Assembly: GCF_036231355.1 (NCBI RefSeq)
Contig: NZ_CP109496.1
Span: 3,534,001 to 3,598,000 of the forward strand
DNA: 64,000 bases
From: Streptomyces sp. NBC_01431
GTDB taxonomy: Bacteria > Actinomycetota > Actinomycetes > Streptomycetales > Streptomycetaceae
Direction of reading: 5' to 3'
Every line of letters starts with the position of its first letter. Position 1 is the first letter of the stretch. The notes beneath the pieces were generated by a model, which saw only the letters and a list, made by a program, of their open reading frames with translations, was not told the DNA's origin and ran no database searches. Made by a program: the position numbers and the translations under genes. Shown here piece by piece: positions 17,686-25,543 of this stretch.

Positions 17686-18888
17686 TCAGCCCTTGAGCGC
17701 GTGTCCCAGCCGACGCAGTCCCTCCGCGATCTCGTCCGGCGCCGATGTCACGAAGCAGAGCCGCAGCGCGGCCGCATCGGGCGCACCCGCGAAGAAGGGA
17801 GCCCCCGGCACATAGGCGACGTCATGCTCAACCACCTTGTGCAGCAAGGCTGTTGCGTCGCTGCCCGCGGGGAGGCGGGCCCACAGGAACATGCCGCCCT
17901 CGGGGCGGTTCCACGTGGAGCCGTCGGGCAGCGCGTCGGCGAGGCCCGCGAGCATGGCGTCCCGGCGCTCGCCGTAGGCGGCCCGCACCCGGGCGACGTG
18001 TCCGTCAAGGTCGCGCTCCGCGAGATAGCGGGCGGCGGCGAGCTGGTTCACGGTGGGGGTGTGCAGGTCGGCGGCCTGCTTGGCTATGACGCAGGCGCGC
18101 AGCAGGTCGTGCGGCGCCCGCACCCAGCCGATGCGCAGCCCCGGCGCCATGATCTTCGAGTAGCTGCCGAGCAGTACGGTCCGGTCGGCGGCGTCCTCGT
18201 ACGACGACATCCACGGCACCGTCTCGCCCTCGTAACGCAGCTCGCCGTACGGGTCGTCCTCCACGATCCACAGCCCGCGCCGCACGGCCACGTCGGCGAC
18301 GGCCCGGCGCCGCTCGGCGGTCATGGTGCGGCCGGTGGGGTTCTGGAAGGTGGGCACGGAGTAGAACAGCTTGGGCCGCTCGCGCGCGACCAGTTCGTCC
18401 AGCGCGGCGGGATCGGGCCCGTCCTCGTCACACGGCACCGGGACGATGCGAGCACCGGCGAACCCGAACACCTGCAACGCGGCGAGGTAGCAGGGATCCT
18501 CCACAAGCACCACATCGCCGGGTTCGAGCAGGGCGGCGGCGAGGAGGGTGAGTCCCTGCTGCGAACCGGTGGTGATCAGCAGGTCGTCGGCGCCGGTCGC
18601 CAGTCCGCGCGCACTGAGCCGCGCGGCCGTCGCGGCCCGCAGCGCGGGACTGCCCTCGGTCGTGGAGTACTGAAGCGCGGTCGCCGCCTGCTCCTCCATC
18701 ACGGCTCGGAACGCGGCGGCCATGCCCTCGCCGTCGAACAGCTCGGGCGCGGGCAGACCCCCCGCGAAGGAGATCACCTCGGGCCTGGCGGTCAGCGCCA
18801 GGATCTCCCGTACGGGAGAGGGACCGACGGATGCCGCACGAGCGGCGAGCGCGGGCACGGCGGCGGCCGATGAGGCGACGGCGGGCAT
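17686..18888 (-). CDS. PLP-dependent aminotransferase (class I/II, LysN/2-aminoadipate type)
   Basis: A 400-residue fold-type I aminotransferase. ISFAGGLPAPELFD near the N-terminus, the cofactor-contacting TGSQQGLTLLA, NPTGRTM and the PLP-lysine motif SYSKIMAPGLRIGW are all present. This resembles the 2-aminoadipate/valine-pyruvate type aminotransferases and the enzyme half of MocR regulators, but there is no HTH domain here. It would interconvert an amino acid and its 2-oxo acid; the preferred substrate cannot be told. ATG at 18888 preceded by AGGAG. It lies 110 bp downstream of the HATPase gene on the same strand. Confidence 0.9.
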   Translation of the reverse strand: MPAVASSAAAVPALAARAASVGPSPVREILALTARPEVISFAGGLPAPELFDGEGMAAAFRAVMEEQAATALQYSTTEGSPALRAATAARLSARGLATGADDLLITTGSQQGLTLLAAALLEPGDVVLVEDPCYLAALQVFGFAGARIVPVPCDEDGPDPAALDELVARERPKLFYSVPTFQNPTGRTMTAERRRAVADVAVRRGLWIVEDDPYGELRYEGETVPWMSSYEDAADRTVLLGSYSKIMAPGLRIGWVRAPHDLLRACVIAKQAADLHTPTVNQLAAARYLAERDLDGHVARVRAAYGERRDAMLAGLADALPDGSTWNRPEGGMFLWARLPAGSDATALLHKVVEHDVAYVPGAPFFAGAPDAAALRLCFVTSAPDEIAEGLRRLGHALKG

Positions 18889-18998
18889 GGGGCGGCTCCT
18901 GTCAGTTGCTCGGACGTCCAACTACCCAGCACTTTATGCAGCGCCCGGCCCCCGCGATCAGGCCATTCCACGATCCGGGCGGGCGCGGGGCGAGGTGC

Positions 18999-19427
18999 TC
19001 AGGCGTCCGGCTCGCTGTCCGGACCGCTGTCCGCCTCGCGGTCCGGGCAGACGAACTCGCACCAGACCACCTTCCCCGGGTCCCGCTCCCCCACGCCCCA
19101 CTTGTCGGCGCTCGCGCCCACGAGCACAAGCCCCCGCCCACCGTCGTCCGCGACATCCGCGACGCGGGGCACCCCGCCCCCGCTGTCATGCACCTCGACC
19201 CGCAGCACGGCCCCCTCGCACAACAGCAGCCGCAGCAGAAACCCCCGCCCCGGCGGCACGCCGTGCACCAACGCGTTGGTCGTGAGCTCGCTGACGCAGA
19301 GCAGTACGTCATCGAACCGATGGAAGAACCCCCAATCGGCGACGGCCCCCGCAGCGAACTGCCGTGCAGCGGGGATCGATTGACGCGCCCGAGGGTAGAA
19401 GCGCTCCCGGAAATCGTTCTCGGTCAT
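18999..19427 (-). CDS. RsbW-like ATP-binding (HATPase) protein of a DUF397 module
   Basis: A 142-residue GHKL-type ATPase domain. The N box is DVLLCVSELTTNALVHG, followed by VEVHDSGGG and GRGLVLVGASADKWGV. Such stand-alone domains are common in Streptomyces and related to anti-sigma kinases (RsbW/SpoIIAB). Many sit beside an XRE-DUF5753 regulator and a DUF397 peptide, as here and in the whiJ and abaA-type loci of S. coelicolor. The start is divergent from the HTH gene with a palindrome between them. The partner sigma or anti-sigma is unknown. Confidence 0.9.
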   Translation of the reverse strand: MTENDFRERFYPRARQSIPAARQFAAGAVADWGFFHRFDDVLLCVSELTTNALVHGVPPGRGFLLRLLLCEGAVLRVEVHDSGGGVPRVADVADDGGRGLVLVGASADKWGVGERDPGKVVWCEFVCPDREADSGPDSEPDA

Positions 19428-19471
19428 GGGGGGAGGGTTGCGGAGGAAGGGTGGGCAGCCGCAGTGGCCTG

Positions 19472-19518
19472 ACCCGTACACAATTTCTGTACGGGTCCAC
19501 AATGCGTAACGTACGGGT
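19472..19518. promoter_or_regulatory. palindromic operator between HATPase and HTH genes
   Basis: ACCCGTACA (19472-19480), a 7-bp AT-rich spacer, and TGTACGGGT (19488-19496) form a perfect 9-bp inverted repeat. A third half-site, GTACGGGT, is at 19511-19518, about 22 bp before the HTH start. Position and symmetry suggest that the HTH protein binds here and controls both directions. Confidence 0.65.
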
Positions 19519-19539
19519 CTACATGGGGAGTTGGCAGGC

Positions 19540-20364
19540 ATGCGCCCCAGGAAGCGACCCCGGAAGAACACGTCGGCGATGAAGATGGTCGGCGCCCTCG
19601 TGGCGACCTTCCGGACCGCAGCCCGCCTGACCCAGCGCGAGCTGGGCCAACGCGTGCTGCTGCACGAGGAGATGATTGCCTCGATCGAACAGGGCCGCCG
19701 CCCTCTGAAATTGGACCTGGCCCGCTCGCTCGATGCCCTCCTTGAGACCAAGGGAGCGTTGGAGACGGCCGTCCACAACATGCCGGAGATCGATCTGATC
19801 CCGGCATGGGCGGAGGAGTACATGGACCTGGAGCGGGAGGCGATCGCGCTGCCCTGGTTCGAGAACCAGGTACTGCCGGGCCTGCTCCAGACAGAGAACT
19901 ACGCACGGGCGGTGTTCCGCAGCAAGGTGCCGGCGCTGAGCGAGGAGGAGATCAACGCGCAAGTGGCAGCACGCCTGGATCGCCAGGAAATACTGCACCG
20001 CAAGGTCCCGCCGACCCTTAGCTTCATCGTCTCCGAGGGAATCCAGCGGGACAGGCTAGGCGGCCCACCGGTCCTCCGGGACATGCTCAATCACCTGCAC
20101 CGATGCACTGAGCTGCCCGGAATCACCCTGCAAGTAATGCCGTTGGGACTGAAGAGGCATGCCGCACTCGACGGCCCGTTCACCGTGTTGGAAACGCCCG
20201 ACCACCAGCACCTCGGCTACGCCGAGACCCAACGTGGCAGCCAAATCATTTCGGATCCCGACGAGGTGAGCATCCTTGCTCAGAGGTATGCGATGCTGCG
20301 GACACAGGCCCTCAACTCCGAGGAAACCAAGGACCTGTTGGACCGCTTGCTAGGAGACCGATGA
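19540..20364 (+). CDS. XRE-type HTH regulator with DUF5753 domain (WhiJ-like)
   Basis: A 274-residue protein. The HTH covers about residues 20-75 (RLTQRELGQRVLLHEEMIASIEQGRRP). The DUF5753 domain follows (LPWFENQVLPGLLQTENYARAVF... to ...YAMLRTQALNSEETKDLLDRL). Members with this architecture include WhiJ of S. coelicolor, which works with a DUF397 partner encoded next door. Here the DUF397 start overlaps the stop by 4 bp, indicating translational coupling. ATG at 19540 with GGGGAG upstream; an upstream in-frame TTG at 19531 is less likely. The palindrome at 19472-19496 is the probable autoregulatory site. Confidence 0.92.
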   Translation: MRPRKRPRKNTSAMKMVGALVATFRTAARLTQRELGQRVLLHEEMIASIEQGRRPLKLDLARSLDALLETKGALETAVHNMPEIDLIPAWAEEYMDLEREAIALPWFENQVLPGLLQTENYARAVFRSKVPALSEEEINAQVAARLDRQEILHRKVPPTLSFIVSEGIQRDRLGGPPVLRDMLNHLHRCTELPGITLQVMPLGLKRHAALDGPFTVLETPDHQHLGYAETQRGSQIISDPDEVSILAQRYAMLRTQALNSEETKDLLDRLLGDR

Positions 20365-20597
20365 GCAACGCCGCACTGAAGTGGTTCAAGTCCAGCTACA
20401 GCGGCAGCGACGGCGGCCAGTGCCTCGAAGTCGCCTGCGTCTGGCGGAAGTCGAGCTACAGCGGAAGCGATGGAGGCGAGTGCGTGGAGGTGGCGAGCCA
20501 CCCCTCCGCCGTCCACGTCCGGGACTCGAAGAGCCCCGAGGGCCCCACCCTCACCCTGAACCCCACCGCATGGCAGGGCTTCGTCTCCTCGGTCTGA
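20361..20597 (+). CDS. DUF397 protein with duplicated N-terminal motif
   Basis: A 78-residue DUF397 protein, the small partner of WhiJ-like regulators. The family motif (W-K-SSYS-GG-CVEVA) occurs twice, WFKSSYSGSDGGQCLEVAC at about 8-26 and WRKSSYSGSDGGECVEVAS at about 28-46. The usual VRDSK and the C-terminal W-F strand follow once. Typical members are about 60-70 residues with one copy, so this one carries an internal repeat. The ATGA overlap with the HTH gene implies co-translation. Confidence 0.92.
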   Translation: MSNAALKWFKSSYSGSDGGQCLEVACVWRKSSYSGSDGGECVEVASHPSAVHVRDSKSPEGPTLTLNPTAWQGFVSSV

Positions 20598-20631
20598 GGG
20601 CGTTGTCAGTGGCGGGACTTACATTCGGGTC

Positions 20632-21393
20632 ATGGCGATGCTTCCGAACGCACTTCCGCACCTGACCGACGACCCGACCGGCAAGGCGCTGGGCCTTGAC
20701 CTGCCACCGGGCAGGCTGATCGGCCCGGCGGACGAGCCGCTGCTCTGGTACGCCGACGGCCCGGCGACCCCTCAGGACTGGCTCCGGCTGGCGCAGGCAC
20801 GAAGAGCGGCGGGGCTGCATCCCGTACTCCTTGGCGGCGCGCGGGAGTTGGCGGACTGGGGCTTGGACGCGGACCGGCCGTCGTACCCGGGTGACCACGA
20901 CGCCGAGGACGTGCTGGCCGAGTTCTGGGAGGCGTACGCCGAGGACGAGCTGGGCTATGAGGGCGGCGAGTGGCCCGGCCTGGCCCTGGCACCCGCACTC
21001 CACGAGGACCCGGACCGCAGGGCGGCGGAGACGGCGGGGGCGGCGCTGAACGAGGCCCCCTTGAAGGGCGCCCGCATGGCCTTGGTCCCGGCCCGCCGGA
21101 GTGCCGACATACCGGCGGTGATCGGCTGGACGGGCCCGCTGAACCACGAGAACGACGTGGCGAGGCTGTGCGCGGTGCTGCGCTCGTGGGAGGACAGGTT
21201 CGGCGTACGGGTGGTGGGCCTGACGAGGGACGAGCTGACGCTGTCGGTGGCGGCCCCGCCCACGAACGACGAGGAAGCCCTGATCCTCGCGGCGGAACAC
21301 TTCGCGTTCTGCCCGGACACGATAGAAACCGACCTGCACGAACACGCGAAATCCCTTATGGGCAGGCCGAGTTGGACCTTCTGGTGGGACTGA
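20632..21393 (+). CDS. DUF4253 domain protein
   Basis: A 253-residue cytoplasmic protein with a DUF4253 region in the C-terminal half: WEDRFGVRVVGLTRDELTLSVAAPP, then EALILAAEHFAFCPDTI and the terminal RPSWTFWWD. The family is common in Streptomyces and has no known function. It resembles immunity-like or SMI1/KNR4-adjacent proteins in genomic habit, but nothing in this window supports a toxin pairing. The gene begins 34 bp after the DUF397 gene and could be on the same transcript. Confidence 0.85.
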   Translation: MAMLPNALPHLTDDPTGKALGLDLPPGRLIGPADEPLLWYADGPATPQDWLRLAQARRAAGLHPVLLGGARELADWGLDADRPSYPGDHDAEDVLAEFWEAYAEDELGYEGGEWPGLALAPALHEDPDRRAAETAGAALNEAPLKGARMALVPARRSADIPAVIGWTGPLNHENDVARLCAVLRSWEDRFGVRVVGLTRDELTLSVAAPPTNDEEALILAAEHFAFCPDTIETDLHEHAKSLMGRPSWTFWWD

Positions 21394-21425
21394 AGCGACG
21401 GCTTCACACACGGCGGACGCCATGA

Positions 21426-21471
21426 CGCACTCGTCCCGCCTCCCTCGCGCCGGGCAGGCGGGACGAGTGCG
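21426..21471. terminator. bidirectional 15-bp hairpin between DUF4253 gene and hemB
   Basis: CGCACTCGTCCCGCC (21426-21440) and GGCGGGACGAGTGCG (21457-21471) are perfect complements. The hairpin lies between two convergent stops and ends just before hemB's own. Confidence 0.88.
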
Positions 21472-21477
21472 GTGGTT

Positions 21478-22467
21478 TCACAGCCCCCGCGCGACCTCCG
21501 TCGCCCAGTACGTGAGGATCATGTGCGCCCCGGCCCGCTTGATGCCGGTCAGGGTTTCGAGGATCGCTCGGTCACGGTCGATCCAGCCCTTTTCCGCCGC
21601 CGCTTCGATCATCGCGTACTCGCCACTGATCTGGTACGCCGCGACCGGCACGTCCACCGACTCGGCGACCTTGGCCAGGATGTCGAGGTAGGGGCCGGCC
21701 GGCTTGACCATCACCATGTCCGCACCCTCGGCCAGGTCGAGCGCCAACTCCCGCATGGATTCACGGGAGTTGGCGGGGTCCTGCTGGTACGTCTTGCGGT
21801 CGCCGCGCAGCGCGGAACCGACGGCCTCGCGGAACGGGCCGTAGAATGCGGAGGAGTACTTGACGGTGTAGGCCAGGATCGACACGTCCTCGTGGCCCGT
21901 CTGGTCCAACGCGTCCCGGACGACGCCCACTTGGCCGTCCATCATGCCCGAGGGGCCCACGACGTGGACGCCCGCGTCGGCCTGGACCTGGGCCATCTCG
22001 GCGTACCGCTCAAGGGTGGCGTCGTTGTCGACGCGGCCGTGCACGTCCAGGACTCCGCAGTGGCCGTGATCCGTGTACTCGTCGAGGCACAGGTCGGACA
22101 TGATGACCAGCTCGTCCCCGACCTCCTCCTTCACGGCGCGGATGGCGACCTGGAGGATGCCGTCCGGGTCGGTGCCGGCGGTACCGACGGCGTCCTTCTT
22201 CTCGTCCTCGGGCACTCCGAACAGCATGATCCCGGAGACGCCCGCCGCGACGGCCTCGACGGCGGCCTTCCTCAGGGTGTCCAGGGTGTGCTGCGCGACG
22301 CCGGGCATCGCCTGGATCGGAACGGGTTCGGTGATCCCTTCCCGTACGAATGCGGGGAGGATGAGGTCGGCGGGGTGCAGCTGGGTCTCCGCGACCATGC
22401 GGCGCATGGCGGGGGTGGTCCGCAGCCGACGGGGCCGGGCCCCGGGGAAGGATCCGTACTCAGTCAT
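21478..22467 (-). CDS. hemB: delta-aminolevulinic acid dehydratase (porphobilinogen synthase)
   Basis: A 329-residue HemB, which condenses two 5-aminolevulinate molecules to porphobilinogen. The two active-site lysines are visible in [14 protein letters not shown] (Lys203) and [12 protein letters not shown] (Lys255). The metal loop reads [16 protein letters not shown], with Cys127 and Cys137 but Asp at the middle position, a hybrid of the zinc (three Cys) and magnesium forms. ATG at 22467; the frame is open a further 22 codons without support. It lies 434 bp downstream of hemD, separated by repeats, so probably has its own promoter. Confidence 0.97.
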   Translation of the reverse strand: MTEYGSFPGARPRRLRTTPAMRRMVAETQLHPADLILPAFVREGITEPVPIQAMPGVAQHTLDTLRKAAVEAVAAGVSGIMLFGVPEDEKKDAVGTAGTDPDGILQVAIRAVKEEVGDELVIMSDLCLDEYTDHGHCGVLDVHGRVDNDATLERYAEMAQVQADAGVHVVGPSGMMDGQVGVVRDALDQTGHEDVSILAYTVKYSSAFYGPFREAVGSALRGDRKTYQQDPANSRESMRELALDLAEGADMVMVKPAGPYLDILAKVAESVDVPVAAYQISGEYAMIEAAAEKGWIDRDRAILETLTGIKRAGAHMILTYWATEVARGL

Positions 22468-22587
22468 GTCGTACACGCTACGCCGCCGCGGAGGGGGCTT
22501 TCCCCCCGCCCACCCCGGTCCCGGCGGGGGCACCCGGGCCGCCTGCGGCCCCGGCCTCGCTTCTGCCCGCGGGCCCTGCGAGCTTGC

Positions 22588-22870
22588 TCGCGCAGTTCCC
22601 CGCGCCCCTAACCCCGCTCACGTCTGCGGACCGTGCCCACGTCTCGCGCGGTTCCCCGCGCCCCTAGGTGGGTCGACCTTGGCAGGGTGCCTCATCGAGC
22701 CCACCCCGGCCCGTCCGGCGATTGAGGACGAGCGCCGTCCAGGCGCGAACGGGGTCTGGGGCGGAGCCCCGGGAAACCCCGCTCACGTCTGCGGACCGTG
22801 CCCACGTCTCGCGCAGTTCCCTGCGCCCCTGAGGTTCAGGCGCGAACGGGGCTGGGGCGGAGCCCCGGGG
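22588..22870. repeat. interspersed GC-rich repeats between hemB and hemD
   Basis: Two ~57-bp copies (22610-22666 and 22775-22831) share aaccccgctcacgtctgcgg, then accgtgcccacgtctcgcgc and gttccc. A related fragment ending cgcagttccccgcgccccta is at 22588-22610. A second element, aggcgcgaacggggtctggg with a GGGGCGGAGCCCC hairpin, occurs at 22741-22773 and 22838-22870. The GCGCAGTTCCCCGCGCCCCT core is a familiar Streptomyces intergenic repeat. No gene is seen in 22468-22901. Confidence 0.8.
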
Positions 22871-22901
22871 AGTTGGGGCCCCGGGGTCCGGCCAGGTGGG
22901 G

Positions 22902-24548
22902 TTACGTCGTGCGGCGGCGGCGTGCGCCGGGGCGGCGCTCGCTGGGACGCGTGACGTGCTCGCCCGCCGACACCGCGGCGTCGCGGCGCGCCGCGCCGAA
23001 GTCCGCCAGCGCCTGGGCCAGCTTGTGGACCGACGGCTCCGGGGCCATGACGTCCACCCGCAGCCCGTGCTCCTCCGCGGTCTTCGCCGTGGCGGGGCCG
23101 ATGCACGCGATCACGGTCACGTTGTGCGGCTTGCCCGCGATGCCGACCAGGTTGCGGACGGTGGACGACGACGTGAAGAGCACCGCGTCGAAGCCGCCGC
23201 CCTTGATCGCCTCACGCGTGTCCGCCGGCGGGGGCGAGGCCCGCACCGTCCGGTAGGCCGTGACGTCGTCGACCTCCCAGCCCAGCTCGATCAGGCCCGC
23301 CACCAGCGTCTCGGTGGCGATGTCGGCACGCGGCAGGAAGACGCGGTCGATCGGGTCGAAGACCGGGTCGTAGGGCGGCCAGTCCTCCAGGAGACCGGCG
23401 GCCGACTGTTCGCCGCTCGGCACCAGGTCCGGCTTCACACCGAATTCCACGAGCGCGGCCGCGGTCTGTTCGCCGACCGCGGCGACCTTGATGCCCGCGA
23501 ACGCGCGGGCGTCGAGACCGTACTCCTCGAACTTCTCGCGCACGGCCTTCACCGCGTTGACCGAGGTGAACGCGATCCACTCGTAGCGGCCCGTCACCAG
23601 GCCCTTGACCGCGCGCTCCATCTGCTGGGGCGTGCGCGGCGGCTCGACGGCGATCGTCGGGACCTCGTGCGGCACGGCACCGTACGACCTGAGCTGGTCG
23701 GAGAGCGAGGCGGCCTGCTCCTTCGTACGCGGTACGAGCACGCGCCAGCCGAACAGCGGCTTGGACTCGAACCACGACAGCTGGTCACGTTGGGCAGGGG
23801 CACTGCGCTCGCCGACCACGGCTATGACGGCCTGGTGCCCGTCCGGCGAGGGCAGCACCTTCGCCTGCTTGAGCACCTGGGCGACCGTACCGAGCGTCGC
23901 GCTCCAGGTCCGCTGCCTGGTCGTGGTGCCGGCGATCGTCACCGACATCGGGGTGTCGGGCTTGCGTCCGGCCGAGACCAGCTCGCCGGCCGCGGCCGCG
24001 ACGGTCTCCAGGGTGGTGGAGACGACCACCGTCCCGTCGCTCGCGCCGACCTCGGCCCAGCACCGCTCGGAGGCGGTACGGGCGTCGACGAAACGGACGT
24101 CCGCGCCGGCCGCGCCGCGCAGCGGCACACCGGCGTACGCGGGCACACCGACCGCGGCGGCCACGCCCGGCACCACCTCGAAGGGGATGCCCTCGGAGGC
24201 GCAGGCCAGCATCTCGCCGGCGGCGTCGCCGTCGAGGCCCGGGTCGCCGGAGACCGCACGGACGACCCGCCTGCCGGAGCGCGCGGCCTCCATGACAAGA
24301 TTGGCGGCGTCCCGCAACACCGGGATCCCGGCGGTTGTTGACGCCTCGTCAACTACCGTCAGCTGGGGCGTGTCCACCCCTGCCCGCGCATGCGCGCGAA
24401 CGACGTCGAGCACTGCGGGCTCAGCGATCAGGACGTCCGCCGACGCCAGCGCCTCCACGGCGCGCAGCGTCAGCAGACCCGGGTCTCCGGGCCCGGCACC
24501 GAGGAAGGTGACGTTTCCGGCAGCGGTGGGGTGGGTGGTGGGGCTCAA
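22902..24548 (-). CDS. hemD: uroporphyrinogen-III synthase fused to a methyltransferase-like domain
   Basis: A 548-residue fusion. Residues about 12-250 are a tetrapyrrole (SUMT/CobA-type) methylase fold, starting VTFLGAGPGDPGLLTLRA. Residues about 265-525 are HemD, which closes hydroxymethylbilane to uroporphyrinogen III (GWRVLVPRTKEQA, FTSVNAVKAV, AAVGEQTAAAL, VLFTSSSTVRNL). The normal SUMT motif GDPFVFGRGGEE is replaced by SGDPGLDGDAAGEM, so methylase activity is doubtful. A TTG start at 24548 overlaps the hemC stop by 4 nt. The basic C-terminal tail is long (ERRPGARRRRTT). Last gene of rex-hemA-hemC-hemD. Confidence 0.94.
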   Translation of the reverse strand: MSPTTHPTAAGNVTFLGAGPGDPGLLTLRAVEALASADVLIAEPAVLDVVRAHARAGVDTPQLTVVDEASTTAGIPVLRDAANLVMEAARSGRRVVRAVSGDPGLDGDAAGEMLACASEGIPFEVVPGVAAAVGVPAYAGVPLRGAAGADVRFVDARTASERCWAEVGASDGTVVVSTTLETVAAAAGELVSAGRKPDTPMSVTIAGTTTRQRTWSATLGTVAQVLKQAKVLPSPDGHQAVIAVVGERSAPAQRDQLSWFESKPLFGWRVLVPRTKEQAASLSDQLRSYGAVPHEVPTIAVEPPRTPQQMERAVKGLVTGRYEWIAFTSVNAVKAVREKFEEYGLDARAFAGIKVAAVGEQTAAALVEFGVKPDLVPSGEQSAAGLLEDWPPYDPVFDPIDRVFLPRADIATETLVAGLIELGWEVDDVTAYRTVRASPPPADTREAIKGGGFDAVLFTSSSTVRNLVGIAGKPHNVTVIACIGPATAKTAEEHGLRVDVMAPEPSVHKLAQALADFGAARRDAAVSAGEHVTRPSERRPGARRRRTT

Positions 24549-25543
24549 AGTTCTCGCTCCCCCATAAGACCGGCCGCACCCTTGGCAAGCATCTCGTCCG
24601 CGAGTTCGCGTCCGAGAGCCATCGCCTGGTCGTGCGACGTGGGTACGGGACCGGTGGTGGACAGCTGCACCAGTGAGGAACCGTCGGTGGTACCGACGAC
24701 TCCGCGCAGGCGCATCTCATGAACAACCTGCTCCTGCGCCATCGAGGTCTCCCCTGCTCGAACGAAGCCGAGAGCTTGGGGAAGGTCGGCGAGTGCACCC
24801 ACAGGTGCGCTGCAACCGGCCTCCAGGGCGGCGAGCAGGGACCGCTCGGCGGTCACGGCGACCCGCGTGAACGGGTCGTCGAGCTCGGCGAGCGCGGCGG
24901 CGAGCTCGGCATTGGCTGCCGCGCACTCGATCGCCAGTGCCCCCTGGCCGGGGGCGGGCAAAACGGTGTCGACCGACAGGAAGTCGGTCACCACGTCGAT
25001 ACGTCCGATGCGCTTCAGCCCGGCGGCGGCCAGGACCACCGCGTCGAGCTCGCCCTTGGTGACGTATCCGACGCGGGTGTCGATGTTGCCGCGGATCGGC
25101 ACGGTCTCGATGGTGCGGCCGTGGCTGCGGGCGTACGCGTTGAGCTGCGCCATCCGCCGCGGCGAGCCGGTGCCGACGCGGGCCCCGTCCGGAAGCTGCT
25201 CGAAGGTCAGCCCGTCGCGGGCGACCAGCACGTCGCGCGGGTCCTCGCGGACCGGGACGGCCGCGAGCACCAGATCGGGGTGCTCGGCGGTGGGCAGGTC
25301 CTTCAGGGAGTGCACCGCGAAGTCGACCTCGCCGCGCAGCAGCGCCTCACGCAGCGCGACGACGAACACACCGGTGCCGCCGATCTGCGCGAGGTGCTCG
25401 CGGGAGGTGTCCCCGTACGTCGTGATCTCCACCAGCTCGACGGGGCGCCCGGTCAACTGCCGTACCGCGTCGGCCACATGCCCGGACTGGGCCATGGCGA
25501 GCTTGCTGCGCCTGGTCCCGAGCCTCAATGCTTTCTCGGTCAT
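24545..25543 (-). CDS. hemC: porphobilinogen deaminase (hydroxymethylbilane synthase)
   Basis: A 332-residue HemC, which joins four porphobilinogens to hydroxymethylbilane. Visible features are RLGTRRSKLAMAQ at the N-terminus, HSLKDLPT, the substrate-binding arginine cluster GTGSPRRMAQL, PIRGNIDTRV, APGQGALAIE, and the dipyrromethane-cofactor Cys in ALEAGCSAPVGA (Cys243). ATG at 25543 overlaps the hemA stop (ATGA); its own stop overlaps the hemD start. Expression therefore follows the rex/hemA promoter and translational coupling. Confidence 0.97.
   Translation of the reverse strand: MTEKALRLGTRRSKLAMAQSGHVADAVRQLTGRPVELVEITTYGDTSREHLAQIGGTGVFVVALREALLRGEVDFAVHSLKDLPTAEHPDLVLAAVPVREDPRDVLVARDGLTFEQLPDGARVGTGSPRRMAQLNAYARSHGRTIETVPIRGNIDTRVGYVTKGELDAVVLAAAGLKRIGRIDVVTDFLSVDTVLPAPGQGALAIECAAANAELAAALAELDDPFTRVAVTAERSLLAALEAGCSAPVGALADLPQALGFVRAGETSMAQEQVVHEMRLRGVVGTTDGSSLVQLSTTGPVPTSHDQAMALGRELADEMLAKGAAGLMGEREL

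Noticed and set aside
20632..21393. Toxin-immunity role for the DUF4253 protein
   Set aside because: No toxin-like gene with polymorphic C-terminus is present in the neighbourhood.
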